This document shows, piece by piece, positions 8,740 through 16,286 of a DNA stretch of 64,000 nucleotides (the stretch's first letter is position 1; the number at the start of each line of letters is the position of its first letter). The stretch spans positions 146,364-210,363 of the forward strand of contig NZ_LMDN01000001.1 in assembly GCF_001425085.1 (NCBI RefSeq), in the 5' to 3' direction. Under the pieces are notes generated by a model. It was not told the origin of the DNA, searched no databases, and saw only the letters and a program-made list of their open reading frames with translations. The position numbers and the translations under genes are program-made. This DNA is from Leifsonia sp. Root4. Lineage in GTDB: Bacteria; Actinomycetota; Actinomycetes; Actinomycetales; Microbacteriaceae.

Positions 8740-8902
8740 TGTTCTCCAACTCTCGGATGCCTGCGTTCGCCCTCGACCGGTCGCTGCCCGGTGATGCCCG
8801 CGAACTACGCGCCGAACCCATCCCCAAGCAGCGTGCCGTGCACGGTCGAGGCGGTGACAGGGTCTGCCGACGCGGTATCAGTGTACTGCGCCGCGCGCAT
8901 TT
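8740..8902. other. Intergenic region without gene
   Basis: Between the helicase start and the small membrane gene. A TACACT box on the minus strand (near 8890-8895) could serve the helicase, but no -35 is convincing. I see no repeat or RNA gene here. Confidence 0.4.
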
Positions 8903-9262
8903 TCACGCCTTAGTCGGAACCTTGATGAAAATTCCGCTGGCGATGAAGACGAGAGCGGCCACGAATTGCAGTGAAACCCAGCCCTGTCCGTGCAGTTCGA
9001 TGACGAAGATGGGGTTCCACAGCACGGCGATCGGCGCGAGGCCGATGAGCCACCACCACGCCTTGCCCTGCACCGCGAAGACGCAGATGATCAAGGCGAG
9101 GATGCTGACGACGAAGCGCACGATCGTGAAGGCGTCGACGTCGAGCAGAGCCAGTCCGACCATGAGGGCGATCGCGCCGAGCAGACCGGGGGCGAGCGCC
9201 GGCCGGGTGAACTCGGGAGTGGCCGGGGTGTTCCCCTTGCGGGCGACGGGGCGATTCGACAT
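8903..9262 (-). CDS. Small integral membrane protein (DUF6804-like)
   Basis: A 119-residue membrane protein with about four hydrophobic segments: residues about 25-43, 48-66, 70-85 and 95-113. It resembles small conserved membrane proteins of Microbacteriaceae, possibly DUF6804, but I am not certain of the family. The ATG at 9262 is favoured over a longer frame because TACGCT lies six bases upstream (9269-9274), giving a leaderless start, and because the longer frame would overlap the upstream gene by over 200 bases. Confidence 0.75.
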   Translation of the reverse strand: MSNRPVARKGNTPATPEFTRPALAPGLLGAIALMVGLALLDVDAFTIVRFVVSILALIICVFAVQGKAWWWLIGLAPIAVLWNPIFVIELHGQGWVSLQFVAALVFIASGIFIKVPTKA

Positions 9263-9268
9263 CCCCCC

Positions 9269-9274
9269 AGCGTA
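9269..9274 (-). promoter_or_regulatory. -10 box (TACGCT), leaderless start
   Basis: TACGCT is separated from the ATG at 9262 by six C/G bases, so the transcript should begin at or beside the start codon. It lies in the 26-base gap after the DUF2207 gene. Confidence 0.5.
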
Positions 9275-9288
9275 GGCCAACGACGGCG

Positions 9289-11214
9289 TCAGACACCGCC
9301 GCCCCCACCGCCGCCGCCACCGCCACCGCTCGAGCCGCCACCGCTTGAGCCGCCGCTGGACGAGCTCGAGCCGGAGCTGGACCATGAGGTGCTTGAGGCG
9401 GTCGCGAAGCTGCCGACGCCGGCCGAGAACGCCGCGGCGTTGAAGCCGCTGCGCCCGCTGTACCAGCCGGGATCGCTCCCCTCGCGTTCGTAGAGGGAGG
9501 CGAGCTCTGCCGCCCACTCCTTCTCGAGGCCGAACAGCACCGAGTAGGGCAACAGCTTCTCGTGCAGCCGCAGTACCTGCTCTGGTGAGACGGCGCCTGT
9601 CCCGCCGGCCTCCACATTCACCGCTGCGCCGGTTGTCGTCGCCCCGATGGTCGCGGCATCCCGGAGGGCTCCGCTCGGGCTCTGCAGCATCCGCAGGCGG
9701 TCCGCCTCCGCCAGCCGGATGAAGAGTTCGAGTCCGCGCAGCTGCTCTCTCGCGATCGCGCCCTGTCTGGTGAGCGGGCGCACGTCGATGAGCAGGATCA
9801 GCACGAGGATGGCGGCAACGATCGAGGCGATCATGACGACAACCGGCCAGCCACCTCCGCGGTCCGTGTCCAGGGCGATGATGCTGCCGATCACCCCGAT
9901 CACCGCGGCGATCAGCACGATCGATGCGAGCGCGATGCGCCCGCCGACCCCGACGCGGCGTCGGAACCCGGCAGCTGTCGAGCGCGCCCGCGTTCCTCGT
10001 CCAATGGTGAGGAGCGCGCTGGCCAGCGTGCTGTCACTGGAGCCGAGCTTGCGCCTCGCGCCCGGTGCGGCGGTCTCGCCGAAGAGCGCAGCGAGCACGG
10101 GGGTGTTCTCGGCCGTGGCGAGAGCCGGATCGTGCAGCTCCAGCTCGAAGCGCTTCTTCGAGGTTTCGACGATGCGCACGGCGCCGCTGACGGCGAGATC
10201 GAGGATCGTCGCCGTGACACCCTTGGTCTCCGCACCCAGCAGCTCGGCCGCCAGCAGCGGATCCACCCCGGGCGGCGGCTCGTACTCAGCGATGACCAGA
10301 CCGCGACCGGCTGCGTTGCGCCACCTGGTGCGCCTGGCGACGATCGCGGCGAGCAGCCCGGCGACGCTCACGATGCCGGCGCCGAGTCCGAGCAGGCCGG
10401 GGGTGGATGCAGAAAGCGATGAATCCCGCGGCACGAAGGTGCCCGCGTCGAATGCGACGGCAACGCTGAGGTTCTCGAAGGCACCGAGATCGACGGCGCT
10501 GGCGAGGATCCTCGGGGGAATGCTCTCCTCCACCCGGAGCTCCTCACACGGCGTCGCCGAGCCCTCCGAACCGCGGTAGCAGGCGGCATCGCCGGTGTAC
10601 GCCTCCCCGAGCGCGGCATCCATGCTGATGACGGCGCTGACCCGGTCGAACGGCTGCGCCCAGCCGGTGCCGTTGACGTCCCAGTAGAACTCCTGCACAT
10701 CGCTGTCATCTGGCTCGAGGATGACGTTGTTCTGGGTGTAGCGGATGACGTAGCTCTGCGCACCGTGCACGTAGTCGTCCGCGGCGATGGTCACCAGCAG
10801 GAACTCGTCGTCCTCGTCATTCTCCTGCTCGAAGTCGCGCGCCACCCCGTTCTCGTCGCTGACGCCCAGCACCTGGAGGTCGGTCGGGTGGCCGTCGTAC
10901 TCCAGCGGGAGGGCGCGGCGGATGCCCCGGTTCTGATCGATGTCGGGGAAGACCGCGACCAGGGTCTCCGTCACGGCGAGCGTCGAGCGGCCAGCACTGT
11001 CGCGGCCGAGCAGGTAGTCGGCATCGAACGAGGCGAATCGGAAGTCATCAACGCCGAGTCTCGGGCCCAGAGCGGTTGCTGCCGGCTCGTCGGCACCAGT
11101 GACTACGGCGGCAGTGGCGGCGTGCGGAGCGATGAGCGCCGGCCCGACGGACACTGCGAGCAACAAGGCCGCCATGCTCAGCGCCGATCCGATCCGAGTG
11201 ACGAGTCGCTTCAT
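9289..11214 (-). CDS. DUF2207 membrane protein, exported
   Basis: A 641-residue DUF2207-family protein. An N-terminal signal peptide (residues 1-35, ending near AATA) precedes an extracellular beta-rich domain that starts around FDADYLLGRDSAGRSTLAVTE. A transmembrane segment near residues 275-295 follows, then a cytoplasmic part with two more membrane segments around 420-470. The C-terminus is a Ser/Gly tail ending in more than ten glycines, typical of this family. The function of the family is unknown. The ATG is six bases downstream of TACTGT (11221-11226), so it looks leaderless. It is divergent from a CsoR-type regulator 62 bases away. Confidence 0.88.
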   Translation of the reverse strand: MKRLVTRIGSALSMAALLLAVSVGPALIAPHAATAAVVTGADEPAATALGPRLGVDDFRFASFDADYLLGRDSAGRSTLAVTETLVAVFPDIDQNRGIRRALPLEYDGHPTDLQVLGVSDENGVARDFEQENDEDDEFLLVTIAADDYVHGAQSYVIRYTQNNVILEPDDSDVQEFYWDVNGTGWAQPFDRVSAVISMDAALGEAYTGDAACYRGSEGSATPCEELRVEESIPPRILASAVDLGAFENLSVAVAFDAGTFVPRDSSLSASTPGLLGLGAGIVSVAGLLAAIVARRTRWRNAAGRGLVIAEYEPPPGVDPLLAAELLGAETKGVTATILDLAVSGAVRIVETSKKRFELELHDPALATAENTPVLAALFGETAAPGARRKLGSSDSTLASALLTIGRGTRARSTAAGFRRRVGVGGRIALASIVLIAAVIGVIGSIIALDTDRGGGWPVVVMIASIVAAILVLILLIDVRPLTRQGAIAREQLRGLELFIRLAEADRLRMLQSPSGALRDAATIGATTTGAAVNVEAGGTGAVSPEQVLRLHEKLLPYSVLFGLEKEWAAELASLYEREGSDPGWYSGRSGFNAAAFSAGVGSFATASSTSWSSSGSSSSSGGSSGGGSSGGGGGGGGGGGV

Positions 11215-11276
11215 GCCACAACAGTAACGGTGCCGGTACCCGCCCCCGGTATCGAAAGCGGCGGTAGTCTTGCAGG
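11215..11276. promoter_or_regulatory. Divergent promoters with possible CsoR operator
   Basis: Minus strand: TACTGT at 11221-11226, six bases before the ATG at 11214. Plus strand: TAGTCT at 11265-11270, six bases before the GTG at 11277. Between them is TACC-N7-GGTA at 11237-11251, with a C-rich spacer, resembling the short G/C-rich inverted repeats bound by CsoR-family proteins. Both genes would therefore be leaderless and could share one operator. Confidence 0.5.
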
Positions 11277-11555
11277 GTGATCGAAGACATCAAGAAGCGC
11301 GCACTGCACCGCACCCGCATTCTCGAGGGACAGATGCGCGGGCTCGAGAAAATGATCGAGAACGAGGACTACTGCGTTGACATCATCACGCTCTCGCTCG
11401 CCATCCAGAAGTCGCTCGGCTCGCTGAACAAGCTGCTCGTCGAGAACCACCTGCGCACCCACGTGACGCACCAGTTCGAGGCCGGCGGCGAGGAACGCGA
11501 CGCCGCCGTGACCGAACTGCTGAAGGTGTTCGAGCTCAGCAACAACCGTGGTTGA
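11277..11555 (+). CDS. CsoR/RcnR-family metal-sensitive repressor
   Basis: A 92-residue all-helical DUF156 protein. It aligns along its length with CsoR-type repressors (RTRILEGQMRGLEKMIENED then YCVDIITLSLAIQKSLG). The first ligand Cys (C33) and the His (H58 in ENHLRTH) are kept, but the second Cys of the copper CsoR set is His62. The ligand set is thus Cys-His-His, so copper sensing cannot be assumed; nickel, cobalt, another metal or an electrophile are possible. GTG start, apparently leaderless. Its stop overlaps the start of the M20 peptidase. No metal exporter lies nearby. Confidence 0.88.
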   Translation: MIEDIKKRALHRTRILEGQMRGLEKMIENEDYCVDIITLSLAIQKSLGSLNKLLVENHLRTHVTHQFEAGGEERDAAVTELLKVFELSNNRG

Positions 11556-12909
11556 GGCGCGGGGCGAGCTGACGTTGATCGAGGCCTCCGCCTCTGTGGC
11601 GCGCCTGCAACAGCTGATTCGCATTCCCACGATGTCGCGCTCCGACCCCGCCGACACCGATTGGCCGGCGTTCGAGCGCTTCCGCGCTGCGCTCGCCGAG
11701 CTCTACCCGCTCACCCACGCCGCCCTCGAGCTCGAGCTGATCGCGGGGCACTCGATGCTGTTCCGCTGGCGCGGGGCATCGGATGCCTCGCCGACCGTTC
11801 TCATGGCGCACTACGACGTCGTCGCCGCGAGTGCGGAGGGCTGGACGCACCCGCCGTTCGATGCCGTCACCGTCGGCGATGGTGCCGACAGGGTGATCTG
11901 GGGCCGTGGGACGCTCGACGACAAGGGCGCGCTCGTCGCCATCATGGAGGCGGTGGAGGCGCAGATCGACGCCGGATTCACTCCAGCGCACGACATCTAC
12001 CTGAGCTTCGGCCACGATGAGGAGACCGGCGGCAGCGGCGCCGTGGCCGCGGTCGAGACGCTCCGGGCCCGCGGCATCCGCCCCGGTCTCGTGCTCGACG
12101 AGGGCGGCGCCATCGTGCGCGGTGTGCTCCCGGGCCTGAACCGACCGAGCGCCATGATCGGCGTCAGTGAAAAGGGCATCACCCACCTCACGCTGAGCGT
12201 CGAGCAGCAGGGCGGCCACGCCTCGACTCCCCCGCGGATGACGGCGACGCTGCGCCTCGCCCGCGCCATCACGCGCCTGCATGCCCGGCCATTCCGCGGC
12301 GGCATCAACCCGGCGATCGCCGAGATGCTCCGCACGGTCGGCGCGCATTCGTCTGGGCCGCTCTCCGTCGTGTTCCGGCATCCGACGCTCTTCCGGCCGC
12401 TGCTCCTCGCCGCGCTCGGCCGCATGAGCGATGAGACGAATGCCCTCGTGCGCACCACGGCCGCCGTCACCCAGCTGAGCGGGAGCATGGCGCACAACGC
12501 CCTCGCCGAGCGTGCGGTCGCGATCGTCAACGTGCGCGTCGCCGTCGGCTCGAGCGTGGCGGAGATGGTGCGGCACGTGCGCCGCGCCATCCACGATCCG
12601 CTCGTGCAGATCGGCGTTCAGGATGCCAGCGAGCCATCACCGGTCTCGCCCATGCGCGGTGCGGAATGGCAGTCGATCGTTGACGCCATCGCCGCCATCG
12701 ACGCCGAGGTGCTCGCCACCCCCTATGTGCAGACCGGTGCGAGTGACAGCCGTCGCTTCACCGCGATCTGTGACGCCGTCTACCGCTTCACGCCGTTCGA
12801 GATGACGGCGGAGCAGCGCGCGACGCTGCACGCCGCGAACGAACGCATGCTCGTCGCAACCTGGGTGCGCGGCATCGGCTTCTACCGCCACCTCATCGCG
12901 GCTCGCTGA
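11548..12909 (+). CDS. M20 family metallopeptidase
   Basis: A 453-residue dizinc exopeptidase or amidohydrolase of the M20 family. Zinc-site motifs are AHYDV (His88, Asp90), GRGTLDDKG (Asp124) and HDEETGG (catalytic Glu158 and ligand Glu159). The dimerisation-domain motif QQGGHASTPP follows near residue 220. Its layout is closest to the carboxypeptidase PM20D1-like group, but the substrate cannot be told. GTG start overlaps the last codons of the CsoR gene by 8 bases, indicating co-transcription. It has no signal peptide, so it is probably cytoplasmic. Confidence 0.9.
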   Translation: MVEARGELTLIEASASVARLQQLIRIPTMSRSDPADTDWPAFERFRAALAELYPLTHAALELELIAGHSMLFRWRGASDASPTVLMAHYDVVAASAEGWTHPPFDAVTVGDGADRVIWGRGTLDDKGALVAIMEAVEAQIDAGFTPAHDIYLSFGHDEETGGSGAVAAVETLRARGIRPGLVLDEGGAIVRGVLPGLNRPSAMIGVSEKGITHLTLSVEQQGGHASTPPRMTATLRLARAITRLHARPFRGGINPAIAEMLRTVGAHSSGPLSVVFRHPTLFRPLLLAALGRMSDETNALVRTTAAVTQLSGSMAHNALAERAVAIVNVRVAVGSSVAEMVRHVRRAIHDPLVQIGVQDASEPSPVSPMRGAEWQSIVDAIAAIDAEVLATPYVQTGASDSRRFTAICDAVYRFTPFEMTAEQRATLHAANERMLVATWVRGIGFYRHLIAAR

Positions 12910-12911
12910 GT

Positions 12912-13508
12912 TCAGCGCCCGGCGGTGGCGCCAGCGCTGTTCGGATCGATGGCGATGGTGTCGATCGGTGTCGTCACGATCGGCACGGCGAAGAGCCGTT
13001 CGATCGCGGGACGCAGCTCGTTCAGCCAGCTCTCATAGCCGGAGTCGGTGAGGTGCAGCCCGTCCTCGCTGTCAAGCGGGCTCAACGCGCCACGGTCATC
13101 GGCGAACACCGGCCACAAGTCGAGGTACTGCGCGCGAACCGTGGCCGAGAACTGGCGCAGGTGCCTGTTGATGTCGCGGATGGCGGGTGCGAACTCGGGC
13201 TCGCGCGGTAATACGGACTGCACGAGCAAACGAGTCTGCGGCAGGCGCTTGTGTGCGGTCACCAGGATGCTTTCAATGTTGCGCACGACGTGCTCGACGG
13301 ACTTCCGCCACGCGAGATCGTTGGTCCCGATGAGCAGCACGATGGCATCGGGTTCCTCGGCGAGGAGCATGTCGATGCCGGCCAGAACATCGGCCGTCGT
13401 CGCTCCGCCCGTTCCGTGGTTGTGAACGCTGAACTCCGGGAACCACTCGTCCCAGCGTCCGCCCGCGGTCAGGCTGTCGCCGACAAACGTCAGTGATTCG
13501 GTCATCAT
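12912..13508 (-). CDS. SGNH/GDSL-type esterase
   Basis: A 198-residue SGNH hydrolase. The nucleophile block FVGDSLTAG (Ser12), the oxyanion Gly in HGTGGATT (near 32), IGTND (60-64) and the Asp/His pair in EDGLHLTDSGY (near 167) are all present. It is predicted to cleave ester bonds of lipids or acetylated sugars. No signal peptide is seen. GGAGGGCC precedes the ATG. The gene is convergent with the M20 peptidase, with only two bases between the stops. Confidence 0.9.
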   Translation of the reverse strand: MMTESLTFVGDSLTAGGRWDEWFPEFSVHNHGTGGATTADVLAGIDMLLAEEPDAIVLLIGTNDLAWRKSVEHVVRNIESILVTAHKRLPQTRLLVQSVLPREPEFAPAIRDINRHLRQFSATVRAQYLDLWPVFADDRGALSPLDSEDGLHLTDSGYESWLNELRPAIERLFAVPIVTTPIDTIAIDPNSAGATAGR

Positions 13509-13560
13509 GGCCCTCCCTCGACCATCATGACCCCCAAGGCTGGAGATTACCTAGAGGGTT

Positions 13561-14311
13561 GCGCTCAGGTGCCGGGTGCGCTGAGGGTTTTCGCGACGAG
13601 CACCCCGTCGCGAGTGCACTCGGCTTCGGTCGCGGCCTCGTTCCTCGGCTGCTCCCTCAAGCCAGCGTGAGTCTCCACACGGTCTCCTCACGCTGGCTTG
13701 AGCGAGGGTCTCCTCCACACGCCTGCTTGAGCGACGGTCTCCTCACGCTGGCTTGAGCGAGGGTCTCCTCACGCTGGCTTGAGCAAGCGCGTCGACGAGG
13801 AACGAGGAGGCGCGCCCGCGAAGCCCTGAGCGGCTATGCGAAGACGGCCGCTGCGGCGTCGGCGGCCCCACGATCACGCGAGGGCACTCGGCTTCGGTCG
13901 CGGCCTCGTGCCTCGGCTGCTCCCTCGAGCCAGCGTGGGTCTCCACACGGTGTCCTCCACACGCTGGCTTGAGCGAGCGCGTCGACGAGGAACGAGGAGG
14001 CGCGCCCGCGAAGCCCTGAGCGGCTATGCGAAGGCGGCCGCTGCGGCGTCGGCGGCCCCACGATCACGCGAGGGCACTCGGCTTCGGTCGCGGCCTCGTT
14101 CCTCGGCTGCTCGCTCGAGCCAGCGTGGGTCTCCACACGGTCTCCTCCACACGATGGCTTGAGCGAGCGCGTCGACGAGGAACGAGGAGGCGCCCGCGAA
14201 GCCCTGAGCGCATGCGCGGAACACTTGCCCTGCATCCGGAACTCGGCTTCGGTCGCGGCCTAGTGCCTCGAGCCAGCGTGAGTATCGACGGGGCGGCGCT
14301 CAGGTGCCGGG
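13561..14311. repeat. Repeat array with inverted arms and tandem units
   Basis: About 790 bases between the esterase and the glycerophosphodiesterase carry no gene. Units of the palindromic family repeat in tandem with a 190-bp period (13832-14021 and 14022-14211). Left arms containing CGGCTTCGGTCGCGGCC start at 13621, 13889 and 14079. Around 13681-13786 a 26-29 bp sub-unit built on CACGCTGGCTTGAGCGAG is repeated four times. The array is bracketed by an exact 16-bp direct repeat GCGCTCAGGTGCCGGG (13561-13576, 14296-14311); the right copy is the 3' end of the adjacent gene. Open frames here are translations of the repeat and not genes. Confidence 0.85.
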
Positions 14312-15172
14312 GGCGTTGTCGGCGAGCCAGCCGTCGAGGTCGCTCGGGGTGTCTGTGATGATGCCGTCGACACCGAGCGCCTGCACCTCTGCCCAGCTCC
14401 GCTCCGAGTTGAGCGTGTAACAGACCACACCGATCCCGACCTCGTGCAGGCGCTGCAACGCCTGCGGCGCCGCGGTCACCGACTGCGCCGTCGTGCCGAG
14501 CGCGAGAACTCCGAGTCGCAGCGCCATGGGAACGGGGTCGGCGGGCAGCTCCCGGATCAACAGCATCCTGGGCTGCTTGGGGGCGGCCCTCTGCAGGTTC
14601 TGCAACGTCTCGATGCTGAAGCTCTGCAGCAGCACGCGCGATCCGACGCCGGAGCGTTCGACCGCATCCACCACGATCGCCAGCTCCTCCGGAGACCAGT
14701 CGGCCTTCAACTCGATGAGCAGCCGCTTGTCGTAGCCGCCGGCGAGCTCCAGGAACTCGTCAAGGCTCGGCATCCGCGTGTCGATGAAGTCCTCGCCGTA
14801 GAAGGCGCCGACGTCGAGCTTCTTCAGCTCGGTCACGCTCAGATCGGCGACGCGCTCGGGCGAGCCGGCCACGCGCTTGAGCGTCGTGTCATGGAACAGC
14901 ATCGGAACGCCGTCCCGGCTGAGCTGCACATCCGTCTCGACGAATTGCATCGACGGGTTCTCGAACGCCGCGGTAAAGGCCTCGATCGTGTTCTCGGGAG
15001 CGACAGAGCGGTCGCCACGGTGGCCGGCGATGAAAGCCGCATCCCCCGGCAGCCGAAGCGAGCCGAAAACGTCGGAGGCGAACACATCCGACGCACCTGG
15101 CGTGAGGACCAGGCTGTTGAGCAGGGCAAGCGACGTGGCGGTGGCGAGGATCGCTGCTACCCGAGCTTTCAC
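14300..15172 (-). CDS. Glycerophosphodiester phosphodiesterase, exported
   Basis: A 290-residue GDPD-family TIM barrel hydrolysing glycerophosphodiesters to glycerol 3-phosphate and an alcohol. A signal peptide is visible at residues 1-32, so the enzyme acts outside the membrane. Catalytic and metal motifs are AGHRGDRSVAPENT (near 49-62), VETDVQLSRDG (near 77-87) and HDTTLKR. It ends in APGT; the last 12 bases form part of a 16-bp sequence repeated on the far side of the repeat array. The role may be phosphate or glycerol scavenging, which is inference. Confidence 0.93.
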   Translation of the reverse strand: MKARVAAILATATSLALLNSLVLTPGASDVFASDVFGSLRLPGDAAFIAGHRGDRSVAPENTIEAFTAAFENPSMQFVETDVQLSRDGVPMLFHDTTLKRVAGSPERVADLSVTELKKLDVGAFYGEDFIDTRMPSLDEFLELAGGYDKRLLIELKADWSPEELAIVVDAVERSGVGSRVLLQSFSIETLQNLQRAAPKQPRMLLIRELPADPVPMALRLGVLALGTTAQSVTAAPQALQRLHEVGIGVVCYTLNSERSWAEVQALGVDGIITDTPSDLDGWLADNAPGT

Positions 15173-15295
15173 GTGGTGACCTTTCGACCGTTCCGCGCCC
15201 CATTGCGCGGTCTGATAGTCGAAACACTAGCGCAGCCGTTACCTTTTCGTTACATAAAAGAATGGCCGCCGACGCCCCAGAAGGGGTGTCGGCGG

Positions 15296-15421
15296 CCGGG
15301 GTTTCGACAAGCTCAACCAACGGGGCAAGCTCAACCAACGGGGCAAGCTCAACCAGCGCGGCGAGCTCAGCGATCTCGGCGAGCTCGGCGAGCTCGGCGA
15401 GCTCGGCGAGCTCGGCGAGCG
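15296..15421. repeat. Two adjacent tandem repeats (18 bp and 9 bp)
   Basis: From about 15304 an 18-bp unit based on AAGCTCAACCAACGGGGC repeats about three times. It is followed directly from about 15361 by a 9-bp unit (GCGAGCTCG-like) repeated about seven times up to 15421, just downstream of the half-length aldehyde dehydrogenase stop. The 18-bp unit begins with TTTCGACAAGCTCAA, which also occurs at 17845. No gene is supported here. Confidence 0.85.
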
Positions 15422-15425
15422 GAGG

Positions 15426-16286
15426 CTAGATCAGGCCCTTGGTGTGCCAGACGGTCTTGGTCTCGGTGAAACCGGTGATGCGGCCAAGCGTCGGCGCTGC
15501 GGCATCCGCGCCATTCTCCGGGGTGAAGACCCGCTTCAGCGTGTCGGCGGCCGCGACCTGCAGCGAGATCCAGTCGAGGTCCCCTCCACCGACCAGGTCG
15601 ATCGCGTTGACGTCGGCGTGGCTGGCGAGCCACGGCGCGATCTCGGCGGGCGAACCGGTGAGGATGTTCACGACGCCGCCGGGGACATCGCTCGTTGCGA
15701 GCACCTCGCTCAGGCTGATCGCGGCCAGGGGCAGCTTCTCGCTCGCCACGACGACGACGCTGTTGCCTGCTACGAGAGCCGGCGCGACGGCCGAGACGAG
15801 GCCGAGCAGCGAGCTGTCCTGCGGCGCGATGATCGCGACGACGCCGGTCGGCTCCGGCACCGAGATGTTGAAGTACGGGCCGGAGACGGCGTTGGCGTTG
15901 CCGGCGACCTGCACGTACTTGTCTGCCCAGCCGGCGTACCAGACCCAGCGGTCGATCGCCTCGTCGACCTGGGCGGATGCCGCGGCCGCGGTGACGCCCT
16001 CGGCGTCGCGGATCTCGGCGACGAACTGCGCACGGCGACCCTCGAGGAGTTCGGCGATGCGGTAGAGCACCTGTCCGCGGTTGTACCCGGTCGCGCCGGC
16101 CCAGCCGCCGACGGCCGAGCGGGCTGCCACGACGGCGTCGCGGGCATCCTTGCGGCTGGCGAGTGCGGCGTTGGCGAGGAACTCGCCACCGGCCGAGAGC
16201 ACCTCATAGGTGCGGCCGGACTCACTGCGCGGGAACTTGCCGCCGATGTAGAGCTTGTAGGTCTTGGGAACGGCGAGGCGGGTCAT
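15426..16286 (-). CDS. Half-length aldehyde dehydrogenase homologue (probable pseudoenzyme)
   Basis: A 286-residue protein matching the N-terminal and NAD-binding parts of aldehyde dehydrogenases but ending before the catalytic Cys domain. Even within the NAD domain key residues differ: the usual PWNFP is APQDSS, the cofactor-binding Lys-Pro of VIKPAE is VVASEK, and the FTGS loop is LVGGG. It overlaps the full-length aldehyde dehydrogenase by 4 bases (ATGA). It is not a recent frameshift remnant, since it is intact, well diverged and has an authentic C-terminal GRITGFTETKTVWHTKGLI end. It may be a structural or regulatory partner of the neighbour, which is inference. Confidence 0.85.
   Translation of the reverse strand: MTRLAVPKTYKLYIGGKFPRSESGRTYEVLSAGGEFLANAALASRKDARDAVVAARSAVGGWAGATGYNRGQVLYRIAELLEGRRAQFVAEIRDAEGVTAAAASAQVDEAIDRWVWYAGWADKYVQVAGNANAVSGPYFNISVPEPTGVVAIIAPQDSSLLGLVSAVAPALVAGNSVVVVASEKLPLAAISLSEVLATSDVPGGVVNILTGSPAEIAPWLASHADVNAIDLVGGGDLDWISLQVAAADTLKRVFTPENGADAAAPTLGRITGFTETKTVWHTKGLI

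Noticed and set aside
13585-14290. Repeat array as CRISPR
   Set aside because: Units are long (26-190 bp) with inverted arms and no regular unique spacers; no cas genes are nearby.
13836-14358. Plus-strand open frames within the repeat array
   Set aside because: They are translations of the repeat (Arg-rich, repeated blocks) and follow its period.
15361-15421. 9-bp GCGAGCTCG array as replication origin iterons
   Set aside because: No DnaA boxes, rep gene or AT-rich region nearby; simple tandem slippage is enough.
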